64,000 bases of DNA from Siphonodentalium dalli (Eukaryota; Mollusca; Scaphopoda; Gadilida; Siphonodentaliidae), in NCBI GenBank assembly GCA_032622095.1, contig CP136068.1, positions 150,173,365 to 150,237,364 on the forward strand, in the 5' to 3' direction. This document shows, in pieces, positions 22,239 through 32,840 of the stretch. The notes under the pieces were generated by a model. The model did no database searches and was not told where the DNA came from. It was given only the letters and a program-made list of their open reading frames with translations. How positions within the stretch are numbered: the stretch's first letter is position 1; each line of letters opens with the position of its first letter. The position numbers and the translations under genes were made by a program.

Positions 22239-25147
22239 GATTACGAGCCAACTTGAGATGTTCTTCAAAGTCAGCAAAAACCTCAAAACGTATAAAAATA
22301 CCACGATCAGTCACTCCACCAGAGGTATATATAGATGTGAAAGAGGAAGTTCCAGAAGGATTGTGCGAAGAAGATATTATGGAAGAAGTTAGGATGTTTA
22401 AATGCAAACAATGTCCAATTTTTAGTCCTGACCGAGAGCCGATTTACAAGCATTATAAGGAGATTCATCAAAGTTCAATGTCTTTTATATCAACAGGAGC
22501 TGATGCAGAAAATAGAGATAGAGTTGTACCCCTTGCTATGTATACAAAGGAACCACATGTTAATTCTGATCACATTGGTTACGTGAGATCTTTGGATAAA
22601 TCACGCAGTTCAGGAACTAGGAGAGCCAAAAATAGACATGTTGAACATACCATCATAAAAGAAATCGACAATGGTTCTGAAAATGTGGTAAATCATAGAA
22701 TACCTACACCACCAAGCGATAACAACAATATTCGTACTATAACAGTCAGTTCAGGAACTGGGAGAGCCAAAAATAGAGCTGTTGAACTCACCATCATAAA
22801 AGATATGGACAACGTGTTTATGGAAACAAAAACGAAAAAAAATACAGCCGTTAGTTTATTGAAAAATATATCAAATATTCATGAAAAACGTAAGGCTGGA
22901 ATAGAATCTTCTAGGACAGCTGATGAGGAACTCAGTGTTGCCATGGATACAGGTCAAACTGATGACAGTAATCCCAGTGAACAGCATGGACGTACACCAT
23001 CATGCGTGATTGATACTAACATGGAAGATATTAATTTTAAAAAAGGAGCAATCACTGTAGAAGATCACATGCTAGGTAACTCAGATATTGGAACTTGTGG
23101 AGAAAAAATAACTAGCATGGTGACAGCGAAAAAACATAGAGAAAAGGATATGAAATATTATGACCTTGGTCAGGAACCTAGTAATGTCATAGATTACAGC
23201 CAGGAACCAATTGACATAACAGATCATAGCCAAGAATCTTGTACCATAGATCGTAGTCAGGAACTTAGTATTGATACAGATCGTAGTATGGAACCTAGTA
23301 ATGTCACAAATCATAGTCAGGAACCTAGTAATGTCATAGATCGCAGTGGGGAACCTATTGACATAACAGATCATAGCCAAGAATCGAGTACCATAGATCA
23401 TAGTCAGAAACATACTTACAACAAAGGTAATATCCAGAAACATACTTACCCCAAAGATCACAATTTCCAGAAACATACGTACACCATAGATAATAATTTC
23501 CCGAAACGTACTAACAAAGATCATAATTATGCACTTGATTTGGCTGAAGTTAATTATGCACGTGTTATGGCTGAAGTTCAAAACAGCACAAAAGACTGTG
23601 TCTACCTTGTTCCTTTAGAAAAATTCCTTGAAAACCAAGCTATTAGTTCTGTTTTACTTGATGAATCTACAATTCAAATGGAAAGTGGGACAAACAGAAA
23701 TATCATCCGTGTGCCGCTTAAAAATCCAACTTCCTGCTCTGCGCCACATGACAATATTCTTCCTTTGGAAATTGTGCTTCAGAAACCTGTTTCGAGATCT
23801 GTTGATTCTGAAGCATCAAAAGAGGGAAAGAGTGTGGATGTGCTCCCAAGCCAACATCAGATGAGCCCAAACCAGACACAACTTCTCCCAAACCACACTC
23901 ACCTTCTCTCAAACCAAATTCAAGTGCTCCCAAACCAACTTCAGATGCTCCCAAACCAGACACAACTTCTCCCAAACCACACTCACCTTCTCTCAAACCA
24001 AATGCAAGTGCTCCCAAACCAAATTCAAGTGCTCCCAAACCAGATTCAGATGCTGCCAAACCAGACTCAAATTCTCCCAAACCAAATTCAGATGCTGCCA
24101 AATCAGATTCAGATGCTCCCAAACCAAATTCAAGTGCTTCCAAACCAGACTCAAATTCTCGCAAACCAAATTCAGATGCTGCCAAATCAGATTCAGATGC
24201 TCCCAAACCAAATTCAAGTGCTTCCAAACCAGACTCAAATTCTCCAAAACCAAATTCAGATGCTGCCAAACCAAATTCAAGTGCTCCAAAACCAGACTCA
24301 AATTCTCCCAAACCAGATTCAAATGCTACCAAACCAGATTCAAGTGCTCCCAAACCAGATTCAAGTGCTCCCAAACCAGATTCAGCATTCTGTGATTCCT
24401 GGACTTCTGAATGTAAATGAAGACAATGTCATTAAAGGTGAAAAGCTAATTGAGAATTTTATTTATTCTTCTTTGACATCTTCTGTGCAAGAAGGGAACC
24501 AGAAATTTCTTCCTCATCATTTCGTAGAGAAAGACGAAGAAAGTTTACCTCTCGCAAGCATACTTAACAAAGCTAGTGATATTATCGCCAAAAAAAGTGG
24601 AGGTGGTGGCCGAAAGTTAATGAATTGGGATATGATTACTATAGGTGAACTAGATCCAGATAATGAGGAAAAACGGAAGTCGCAGGCTATAGACAGGGCA
24701 AAGTTGGAATTATCATACGAGAAGGCGACAATGCAGAAAAACGATGGACCAGTTATCTGTGAAGTGTGTGGAGAAGTGTACGAAACCTTGAAAGAACTGA
24801 GAAATCATGTATATAGACATACAAAAGCAAAGATTTTTGATCATATTACTAATAAGATGCATTTACTAAATGGGCCAGTGCAATGCATACATTGTGGAAA
24901 GATTTTTTCCACAATACACTGTCTAAAGATGCATATGCTGCTGCTCCATAGAAGCATGGCACTATGTAAGAGGGAACATCAATATGCTTCAGAACAGTAT
25001 ATATCCCTTCAGGAAGAGGGAAATAATGCGGAACCATCCAATTGCTCAATACAAGAAGGGGTGGATGCTTCAAAAGAATCTGTGGAGAAAATAGAAGCTA
25101 GGTCTGATGAGAGTGACAGATGTGAACTACAGAATCATATTTCTAAG
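22239..25147 (+). CDS. Zinc-finger protein gene, exon 3 (largest; three zinc fingers)
   Basis: The exon is 2,909 bases, entered from TTCTTTTCAG and left at TCTAAG|GTATGA. It encodes about 969 residues. A first C2H2 finger (CKQC...HYKEIH) is near residue 240 of the predicted protein. A Ser/Asp/Asn-rich region contains two copies of a GTxRAKNRxVExTIIK motif, then an 11-residue repeat around HSQEPSNVID. It is followed by 25 units of a 7-residue repeat around LPNQIQM. Two more fingers (CEVC...HVYRH and CIHC...HMLLLH) lie near residues 1,025 and 1,068. The exon ends in an acidic linker. Open frames on the opposite strand over the 7-residue repeat are artefacts of the 21-base periodicity. The open frame continues upstream of 22,239 into the tandem array, but the acceptor and phase define the start. 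Confidence 0.9.
23163..23405 (+). repeat. Coding minisatellite, about 11-residue unit
   Basis: About seven units following the pattern HSQEPSNVIDR / HSQEPIDITD / HSQESSTID, each about 30-36 bases. Units keep the frame and vary at a few positions. The tract continues as weaker QKHTY repeats to about 23,515. Confidence 0.8.
23861..24385 (+). repeat. Coding minisatellite: 25 units of 21 bases (LPNQIQM)
   Basis: Exactly 525 bases in frame make 25 heptapeptides of the type [MVIL]-L-[PSQA]-N-[QH]-[ITML]-[QH]. Higher-order groups are visible: the run NQTQLLPNHTHLLSNQ occurs twice early, and triplets ending NQTQI repeat later. The spacing of hydrophobic residues every seven could support a solenoid or coiled assembly, but Pro in each unit argues against a continuous helix. 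Confidence 0.9.
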
Positions 25148-25313
25148 GTATGAATGTCTTTATATCACTCAACCCTTTTCTACTAAATGGATTCTCCCAC
25201 ACACTTATAACAGTATACATTGGACTGGTCTATTTTTCATTTGGATGGACTTTCAGGTAATAAAAGCAGACAGCAGACGAAAAGATAATACAATTTGCAG
25301 AATGATTTCTATT

Positions 25314-25567
25314 CAAGCCTTGAAATAGCGTGTCTGTCATTTGCAGAATGAGGTACCCAGAGGGTGAATTTAGTGATGGTACCCCGCATAGCGGGCTAGC
25401 ATCACCAAATTCACCCTCTAGGGACCTCATTATGCTTACACCTCAACAGAATGAGGTTCCCAGAGGGTGAAATTGGTGATGCTAGCCCGCTATGCGGGGT
25501 AGAATCACTAAATTCACCCTCTGTGGACCTCATTCTGCAAATGACAGATGCAATATTTCAAGGCTTG
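25314..25567. mobile_element. CAAGCCTTG double-hairpin MITE with 8-bp TSD
   Basis: The ends CAAGCCTTGAAATAG and its inverse are flanked by TTTCTATT (25,306-25,313 and 25,568-25,575). Two hairpins surround a short TTACACCTCAAC centre. It lies 167 bases after the exon 3 donor. Confidence 0.85.
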
Positions 25568-26654
25568 TTTCTATTCATTGGTGGGAAATGCTAAGATAAT
25601 AAGTTCAACTATGGCCTATGACTGTTTGTTGAATTTATTATCTGAACTTTTCCTATGGGAGCTACTCGTCAATGAGTATGTAGTATAGAAAGGGTTAAAG
25701 ATGGATTATCTCTTCCTAATAAGTTATACAGTTTCCGCGGTATAAAATTATGAATCAACAACACCTGTCCTGAAATGCTTCTATCAATATTAATATTTTA
25801 ATTCGATTTTTTTTCTGATAAAATTCTAGGCTCCTGTGAACGTTTGAGATTCAATTTTATGTGAAATCATACAAAAGGTTCTATTCGATTCAAAATAATC
25901 GCAAAGATTCGATAAATTATTGAATTAATTTTTTTGCTTTCTGTCTTTTCTCTTTCACGATTTCATATACCTTTCCAGGATAATTGTTAATTTATTTTCA
26001 GACCAATATATATCTACCAACATCTTTTTTTTAATATTGAAAGTTGCTGAATGACATCATGACTTCGTGTGGCAATTTTAGTGAAAAAATATAACGGGAA
26101 TAAACTCTAAAACTGACTGCGTTGAAAGGCTATTATCATTCACAATCCTGGAACATCATAGAGATTGAATGGGTCACCGTGAATCATTCTCCCTAAAATT
26201 ACCACGGTGTTCAGTGTTTTGCTTATCGCACACTTTTTACTTGCTGTATATAAACAAATGCTCGGCTCACACAAAGTGTGTTTTGTGGATAATATCGCAT
26301 TCATACTATCATTATACTGTACTATTTAATAGTATATTCTTGAGGAAATTTTCATAATTTGGTAACTTTTATTTCTAAATTATAATCTACAACCAATCAC
26401 ATGTCAATATTAGATAGAAGTACAATACACAGTATTTACAAAAGACAAGCAGAGTTATCTGTTGCGGAAAATTATTTTTGCCATTTCTGAATTATTTGGC
26501 CATTTTTCAGAAACTGCCCAAATTAAAAACAAATATGGGATCATTTAGAAAACTGTAACTAAAATAAAAATATAAAGAAATATGCACACAAGTAACTCAT
26601 TAATTGCGAGTTGGATTAAGTCATCATTGAATGTGCGCAGATGGGAACTGAAAT
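25568..26654. other. Intron, no feature seen
   Basis: AT-rich sequence without recognisable repeat ends or convincing coding frames. Confidence 0.5.
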
Positions 26655-26861
26655 CAAGCCTTGAAATAGGGTGTCTGTCATTTGCAGAATGAGGTCCCCA
26701 GAGGGTGAATTTAGTGATGCTACCCCACATCTGTCATTTGCAGAATGAGGTCCCCAGAGGGTGAATTTAGTGATGCTACCCCACATAGTGGGGTAGCATC
26801 ACTAAATTCACCCTCTGGGGACCTCATTCTGCAAATGACAGACACACTATTTCAAGGCTTG
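26655..26861. mobile_element. CAAGCCTTG MITE, rearranged copy
   Basis: The ends CAAGCCTTGAAATAG and its inverse are flanked by AACTGAAAT (26,646-26,654 and 26,862-26,870), a 9-base match. The left outer arm is duplicated directly (ATCTGTCATTTGCAGAATGA appears twice) and one hairpin is lost, leaving a single stem. Confidence 0.8.
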
Positions 26862-27456
26862 AACTGAAATAGGTCTAGCTGGTAAGTTATATTGACATAT
26901 ATATGACTGGTTCACCTACGTTGTGTTCAAGGCTCAAAATAAGTGGCCGGTCACTTCTGTATCTGTCTGACATTTTGTCCAATGCAATTCTTTAAACAAT
27001 CTGTATCTGTCCAAGGAGCCACTTCTGGCCAAATAGGATATTGAAAGTAAAAAATAGTTCTTTTTTAATTTCAGATCAATTCATAGTGAATATAATTATG
27101 TCGAATTGCATGTGTATTTATTAATCGACAAAGTTTTTGAACTTTTGAAAAAAAAAATAACATGGGTTTTTCCTAGGTGGCGATTGGACGCTCACTAAAA
27201 TGTACGCATCATTGACGAATAACAAGTCGATTGGAAATTTAAATACTGTCTCATACAGTACAACTGAAAATTTGACAGGCACCATTTTGAAATGACCAAC
27301 ACCATCCATTTGGTGCCTGTCATTTTGACAGTCAGTAAAAAAATAATTATTTTGAGCCTTGGTTGTGTTATTTGGAAACCACAAAACAATAAAGAATTGT
27401 CATTTGATTACTAAAGTACATCGTTCTAGCAGCTAACCATCATTGTTTCGATAAGT
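26862..27456. other. Intron with a local inverted block and a dispersed repeat
   Basis: About 26,935-27,360 carries loosely mirrored phrases such as GGCTCAAAATAA against TTATTTTGAGCC. This suggests an old inverted element with TSD-like GTTGTGTT sequence on both sides. About 27,385-27,456 matches the repeat at 3,730-3,810 (AGTACATCGTTCTAGC, CATCATTGTTTCGATAAG). Confidence 0.4.
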
Positions 27457-27722
27457 TAACCGTTTCATCATTGGAGCTTCCTTAAATTTTATAAAAACCC
27501 TGTGCCAATGCATTCTCTTATATATGCGAGTCTTCCATAGAATATATAAGAGAATACATAGGCCTAACAATAGTTAGCTTGACCTTGTAAGCCAGTGCAT
27601 TCTCTTACATATGCGAGGCTCCCTATGGGAGTCTTTGGGAGACACAGATATTTCAGAGAATGCACTGGCACAGGATCTTTTATACTGCACCAGCGCTGCT
27701 CCCATCACGAAAGGACTAAAAT
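27457..27722. mobile_element. TTAA element of the CCCTTCCATGAC family, inserted in a dispersed repeat
   Basis: TTAACCGTTTCATCATTGGA starts at 27,457. Two damaged hairpins are at about 27,508-27,580 and 27,594-27,670. The right end TCCCATCACGAAAGGAC is degenerate. Flanking sequence on both sides (27,385-27,456 and 27,740-27,790) matches a contiguous stretch at 3,730-3,880, which serves as a near-empty site. Confidence 0.65.
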
Positions 27723-28293
27723 GGGTGAATATTGATAAATTCTTATTCATATACAGACGGGCAACTGCTGATTACCTGTTAACAAATTAACATTCATTCA
27801 AAAAATGTACTACATGTACACATGGAGCCCCGGCATTCAATTAAATCCCTGAATGTTATTAATAATCATGTCCATGATCAATCTGTCTTCAAAATGATAT
27901 TTTGATTTACCATGATAGAAAAAGTATAGTGATGATATGATCATTTAATGTATTGTTTTCTTGCATTTTCTGATAGTGCGACCAATCAATATTCTCTGGA
28001 AATCAAAGCTTTGTTTACTTATAAATCTCGTTGCTTTGATATTTAACAGACCTCTGATATATGGATGTTTGATCTCATCATGCTTTGGAAAGGCTGCCCT
28101 CCATGTTCATATACGCAAAGTTCCATTTGACGTAATCTGTAAACATATAAACTATAAACAAAGATAACTCATGCCCACGATTTTTGGCATAAAGTCCGTT
28201 TTAGAAGAGTAATGGGATGGGAATTCAGGCCAAAACAGCATCAACCCTACCGATATCCCAAGCTGGTGTGGACCAAGAAGATTTGGTCTAATC
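27723..28293. other. Intron, no gene seen
   Basis: The first 70 bases continue the dispersed repeat shared with 3,820-3,880. The remainder is AT-rich with no recognisable feature. Confidence 0.5.
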
Positions 28294-29408
28294 TAGTGAT
28301 GCAGACTGGACCGCTTTGGACCGGTCCGGTCCGCGGTCCAGGGGTGGACCGCGGTCCGATCTGGACCGGGTGTCATTGGACCGGACCGGACCGCTTTTTG
28401 CTGCCGGTCCGGGACTCTCCAGTCCGGTCCACTATTTTACTTCAGTTATAATAAACTATCGCGAATATTATTGCATATTTGCCGTTATATCAATTAGCAA
28501 CGATGTATTGACGCATTCAAGTGATTATTAATATCTATTAAACGTTTGATGCCACGAAACAATGTATAGATGAACTTTGTACATATCACTTTCCTTATAA
28601 TGTATTAATGTAACACTGGCCAACACTATGTAGCACCCTATCAATGTAACAAACATGCAACTGAATGAGTATGGAACTATTTGTCATAAACAGTGTAACA
28701 TGGCATCAACTAATCAATATGGATGGATATCGAATCGAGTATTCTATTGTTTTTCACAGTTATACTTATCGAAGGAACAAACCACATTACATAGTACATA
28801 CACAAGACAGCCACATTAATCCAATAGTAGTTGTACTTATATATAACTGTAATTGTCAGGAATATACAATCAGCCATCACAATCTCCAAGACTCCAATAT
28901 TAATGTAGTAGTCATATTAGTACACATTTGTATAATTGTCATCAGTATAGTTATTTCGTTTAAATTTCAATTTAATGAAAATAAGTATGATACGAATCAT
29001 GCATACGATCAGTTGAGTGCCATGTTAGATTGGTTATAACACATTCTGGCCCTAGCTATATATCTGTCCAATACATTTAATTAGTGCATGTTCGCATTAC
29101 TAGAAATACTATTATCGTGCATCGTTCCCAGTATATCCCACCAGAGACAGACAATGATGCATACAATCGGCAAACAATGTAAGTTTTAACATATATGGAC
29201 TCATTGCAATGCACTGAACTCAGCAACCTTATAATTTGTACTATACAGAGTAAAAACTTTGAGAAAACAGAGAATTCATTAACATATAGCCTATTATAGG
29301 TGGACCGGACCGGTCCAGGCATGTGTACCGGACCGGAATGGCCTGGACTGGACCGCCTTGGCAGTGGACCGGACCACCCAAGGTGGTCCGGTCCGGTCCG
29401 CATCACTA
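28294..29408. mobile_element. hAT-like element with GGACCGG subterminal repeats, 8-bp TSD
   Basis: The termini TAGTGATGCAGACTGGACCG and an inverse ending GGTCCGCATCACTA are flanked by GTCTAATC on both sides (28,286-28,293 and 29,409-29,416). Both subterminal regions are packed with GGTCC/GGACC/CCGGACCGG repeats, while the 850-base interior is AT-rich. One frame of 124 codons (28,665-29,039) shows no known domain. It is non-autonomous. The exact 8-bp duplication and TAG start fit hAT. Confidence 0.85.
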
Positions 29409-29427
29409 GTCTAATCTTACCTTTCCT

Positions 29428-29831
29428 TTAACCCTTTCACTGCCAGGGGCCGATCTCATAATTTTTTATTTTTTTTGGGTATGCTTAAGATGCTATAGCG
29501 AATTTAAAAACAAACTGGATAAAACCTTAGGGGCATGTTATAACTCAAAACTATCACCAAGTATTCATAGTAATAATTTGGATGCCCATAAAAAACGTAA
29601 GATTCCCTGGCACTAAACCTACAAAATAAGTCTGTTAAAGAATATAAGAAAAAGTAATTAAAATTGTAAAAAATTGTAAATAATAATAACAAATGATGAA
29701 AAATTGTTAGGCCAATGCATTCTCTTCTATATGCGAGGCGACCTATGGTCGACGCGCATATATAAGAGAATGCATTGGCACAGGGTATATGGGTTTGATA
29801 CAAAAATCGGACTTGGCACTGAAAGGGTTAA
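29428..29831. mobile_element. TTAA element, CCCTTTCAGTGCC family, second copy
   Basis: TTAA is at 29,428-29,431 and 29,828-29,831. The ends CCCTTTCACTGCCAGGGG and the inverse CTTGGCACTGAAAGGG match the copy at 20,572. The interior is collinear with that copy, including the single right-hand hairpin at 29,714-29,780. It lies only 12 bases after the target duplication of the preceding hAT-like element. Confidence 0.8.
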
Positions 29832-30398
29832 CCCACCTACATTCATGTTTCACCTTTCACTCATTTCTCATTCTCCTCTAATCAGTATTCACCCTTTAAG
29901 GGACATGTGGTACTCACAGAGGGTAAATTTAAAAAATCATAAAACCATCATAAACCATCGTCACTTAGAAGAACATGGAAAAAATAGATAGACTTCATTT
30001 TTAATTTTATTATCGGTAACTCTTCAATGACGAAACACTGCATGTTTAAACCATTGTTATATATTTACATACTAAGTGTGATCATCACTAAATCCAGCAT
30101 TCCGATTGGTCGGCGCCCACGTGGCTAGTTGCAATTATTTCTCTGTGAATGCGCAACAGCTCATAACTGCAAGCTCATAACAACATCGATACATCATTTG
30201 GGTTTGGAAAGACGAACGCGTAATGTTTTGGGCGCATTTGGATTCGCGCAGGATTGACTTAATAAATCATCGGGTTTCAATTGTTCCTGTTAACTTTTGC
30301 CAAGGGTACTATGGGATATTTTGGGCTGGTTTTGTCACGATACACTTTTCGATTTAAATACATTTACAAAAGTGGCTTTTTCGCTAAATGTATATAAA
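29832..30398. other. Intron, no feature seen
   Basis: No ORF or repeat end recognised. Confidence 0.5.
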
Positions 30399-30563
30399 TA
30401 TAAGGATTAACTGTCATGTGGACTGTTTTTATGGAGATGTAACCGTGAGGTAAGTGGTCATAACTTGTATGTAAAACCCTTTGGGTTTTACACAAGTTAT
30501 GACCACTTACCTCACGGTTACATCTGCATAAAAACAGTCCACATGACAGTTAATCCTTATGTA
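30399..30563. repeat. Near-perfect palindrome, arms about 80 bp
   Basis: TAAGGATTAACTGTCATGTG starts an arm that returns inverted, ending CACATGACAGTTAATCCTTA. The centre is AAAACCCTTTGGGTTTT. Only a few mismatches exist, so it is probably a young hairpin element or a recent inverted duplication. The only departures noted are one-base indels near the centre and in the outer arm. Confidence 0.85.
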
Positions 30564-30893
30564 AACTTTACTGTTACAGTGCCAGACACTGTAACAACAA
30601 ACAGTTGAGCAAATTCTTATCAAATAATGAAGATCTACGTTACAAAAGTTCAGAGCAAATATTACAGAAAATACAGATTTCAACTAAAACATTTGATCTG
30701 CAATGATTTTTCATATGGATTTCACTGTAACAGTAATGTTTACATAACATTGGTTTCAACTTGCAAAATCTCGTCACAGGAGAATTATCAAATAGAAATA
30801 AGAACAGTCTACCTATTTTTCCATATTTTTCTTAGTGATGATGGTTTTAAAGAAAGTGTTTTTATGTACCCACTGTGAGTGTTTTATGTTCCA

Positions 30894-31028
30894 TTAACCC
30901 TTTCAGTGCCAAGTCCGATTTTTGTATCAACCCATATCTCCTTGATCATTTTTCAAATTTATTGATTATACTAATGTGATACATTGATGGGTTGATACAA
31001 AAATCGGACTTAGCACTAAAAGGGTTAA
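30894..31028. mobile_element. Short TTAA element, CCCTTTCAGTGCC family without hairpin module
   Basis: TTAA is at 30,894-30,897 and 31,025-31,028. The ends CCCTTTCAGTGCCAAGTCCG and its inverse extend through GATTTTTGTATCAACCCAT, about 45 bases each side. The interior is only about 40 bases and lacks the ATGCATTCTC hairpin seen in the 20.6 and 29.4 kb copies. The right end is 51 bases from the exon 4 acceptor. Confidence 0.8.
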
Positions 31029-31079
31029 TTGCAAATGTAATGATCGTTTGTACAAAGCAATAAATTCAATTCAATTCAG

Positions 31080-31466
31080 AATACAGATCACGAAGCTAGT
31101 ACAGAGGACCAGGAGACACTCTACATACATGGTTGGTGCAAGTACAAAAAGGTCAATTCTGGTGATCTGGAGGAGAGTGCGGTGAACTGTCCTATCTGTG
31201 TATCCGTATTCCCATCACGTCACGACTACCATATTCATCTCAGTGGTGTTCACAAGGGGACTGACTTCTACAACAAAATGAGGTCTAAATGTAGGAGGTG
31301 GCGTCCTCCGAAGGTCGAGAAAGGTCCGGCTACCTGTGACTTATGTGGTGAATGCATGGATAACTCAGAACTCCGTGTTCATTATGTTATGAAACATCGA
31401 AAAGAAAAGTACCCGAGGAATAGAAAACGTGAGCCGCAGGAAGCTGTAGTAAAGCATTATCGCAAG
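31080..31466 (+). CDS. Zinc-finger protein gene, exon 4 (two fingers)
   Basis: The exon is 387 bases (129 codons) in phase 0 at both ends. The acceptor is AATTCAATTCAG and the donor CGCAAG|GTGCGT. It starts NTDHEASTEDQETLYIHGW and contains one canonical C2H2 finger (CPIC-x12-HLSGVH). A second, one residue short between the pairs, is CDLC-x11-HYVMKH. A basic tail KYPRNRKREPQE follows. The frame is open from the acceptor, so no local start codon is needed. The exon 3 donor is also phase 0. Confidence 0.85.
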
Positions 31467-31485
31467 GTGCGTATAGATATTAAAG

Positions 31486-31725
31486 ACATATTATGGACTT
31501 GTCTCGGGTGGGTGATATTTAGAAGTTAGCACCCAGGCACTATTCTAACCTGGGGAATGTAGCATTCTACTAACATTGCCTAAAATTTTAAAAAATCAAC
31601 CAGGCGACTCCATAGGAAACATCGTCTGAACTACAGTCAATTGTAAATATTTACATCTCGATTCGGGATGCAACTATCGATGATAAACTAACACAATTGA
31701 TTTCATCATCGAAAGTCATTGCTTA
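31486..31725 (+). repeat. Dispersed repeat, copy 2, with Harbinger-like insertion at its end
   Basis: Matches 21,011-21,260 in direct orientation, from AAGACATATTATGGACTTG to AAAGTCATTGC. The next bases, TTA then GGCCT, begin the Harbinger-like element, which interrupts the repeat. Confidence 0.6.
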
Positions 31726-32237
31726 GGCCTAAAAAAAAAAATACCTTTGTTTCCCCTAACCCGCCCGCACCTATTAAAACCTCCCGCACCAAAAAATATA
31801 TATATTTTTTTTTTCGAAAATTAAAGAAAATAGCTGCCGACGCTGTTTGTCTCAGTTCGTCGCTTTATAATAGGCCCCATTTCTAATGACTCGACGTCCG
31901 GACGCATTTTGTAAAATGGCGGCGCCCACGGAAAATAAAAAATACATCGTTTTTCGTTTAAATCATCTAGTGATGAGCCGATAATCGGGATCCGCCGATT
32001 GTGGCCCATCGGATGACAATCGGTACTCGGGTTTCAACATCGGCATTTCCGATTGTCTAAATAGAAATCAGGTGCTTGTTATTCTTCAATAAACTGTTTT
32101 AAATATGACGATGTTTTGTTGAATAAATGACCAGTAAACATGGGGAAAGTGATTTACCAAACACAAACTTGATATACAGCCATCTCCTCTTCAATACACC
32201 GGCCGTGCCTGTGTCTATGTTTGAACAATATATTACA

Positions 32238-32840
32238 GTGGCCCACTGACTTTACCACTTAACCACGACACAAGAGACATTGTAGTGTTTTGTTTTACAA
32301 TACATGTCTTGCTCTTATATACCTTCTTGCTTATACCTGCATGGTTGTGGAAACAATAAAATGTGTGAACACCAGATGTCAGTGAGATATCTTCACTATA
32401 AATGAAGCCAGGGAGACTCTCAACTTGAAAGTTCAAAATGCCGACTGTATACTTATTGAGATCGCCGACGACGTTGTTTCGATAAACAGTAAAAACACCC
32501 AGGCCTGTCTCATGGTACACAAAGGATATACGCCGCGTGCCAATGATCATATGTGAGTGGTGCGTTGTGATTGATGTTAGAGGTGTTGGTACTTCAAACG
32601 GACACCACTGAGATACTACTGCAGACAGTGTTTGCTAGTAACTTAGCCATTTTTGTTAGGCGACTTCTCAAAATTGAAAAATTGAAAAAAAAAATCTAAA
32701 AAAAAAAAAAATCTCAAAATTGGAGGGCGACTTAAACTTCGCCCGACTGCAAAAATAAGGCGAAGTGGACGGCGATAGGGCGACGTCTTCGCCCACGTCG
32801 CCCTCTCGGCTGGTCCCTGACAGTGGGGATCGCCGGGAAG
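32238..32840. mobile_element. Insertion of about 600 bp carrying a gene fragment
   Basis: Comparison with the first composite copy near 1,825-1,850 shows extra DNA bounded by CAGTGG at about 32,235-32,240 and again just before GGATCGCCGGGAA at about 32,819-32,825. The possible 6-base duplication is CAGTGG. The insert contains the exon-like segment at 32,337-32,634 (minus) and a region of A/T runs and GGGCGACTT/GCGAAG repeats at 32,650-32,810. The class of the insertion is unclear. Confidence 0.5.
32337..32634 (-). pseudogene. Exon-like captured gene fragment, function unknown
   Basis: On the minus strand a pyrimidine-rich tract and acceptor (AAGTTACTAG) precede an open segment of 298 bases (99 codons plus one base), which ends at CATGCAG|GTATAAG. 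The peptide is well balanced, for example SQWCPFEVPTPLTS, RRISFVYHETGLGVFTVY and GVHTFYCFHNHAG. It looks like a piece of an extracellular or structural protein with aromatic-rich beta-type sequence, but I recognise no family. It sits inside a mobile insertion within another mobile element, in the intron of the zinc-finger gene and opposite to it. It is therefore most likely a captured exon. A genuine exon of an overlapping minus-strand gene is the alternative. Confidence 0.4.

Noticed and set aside
23993-24322. Second minus-strand frame with HLNLVWE repeats
   Set aside because: Same cause: 21-base periodicity of the coding minisatellite.
23718-24374. Long minus-strand frame (218 codons) with ALESGL-type repeats
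   Set aside because: It mirrors the 21-base coding minisatellite of the zinc-finger exon on the + strand. The repeat period is a multiple of three, so other frames stay open.
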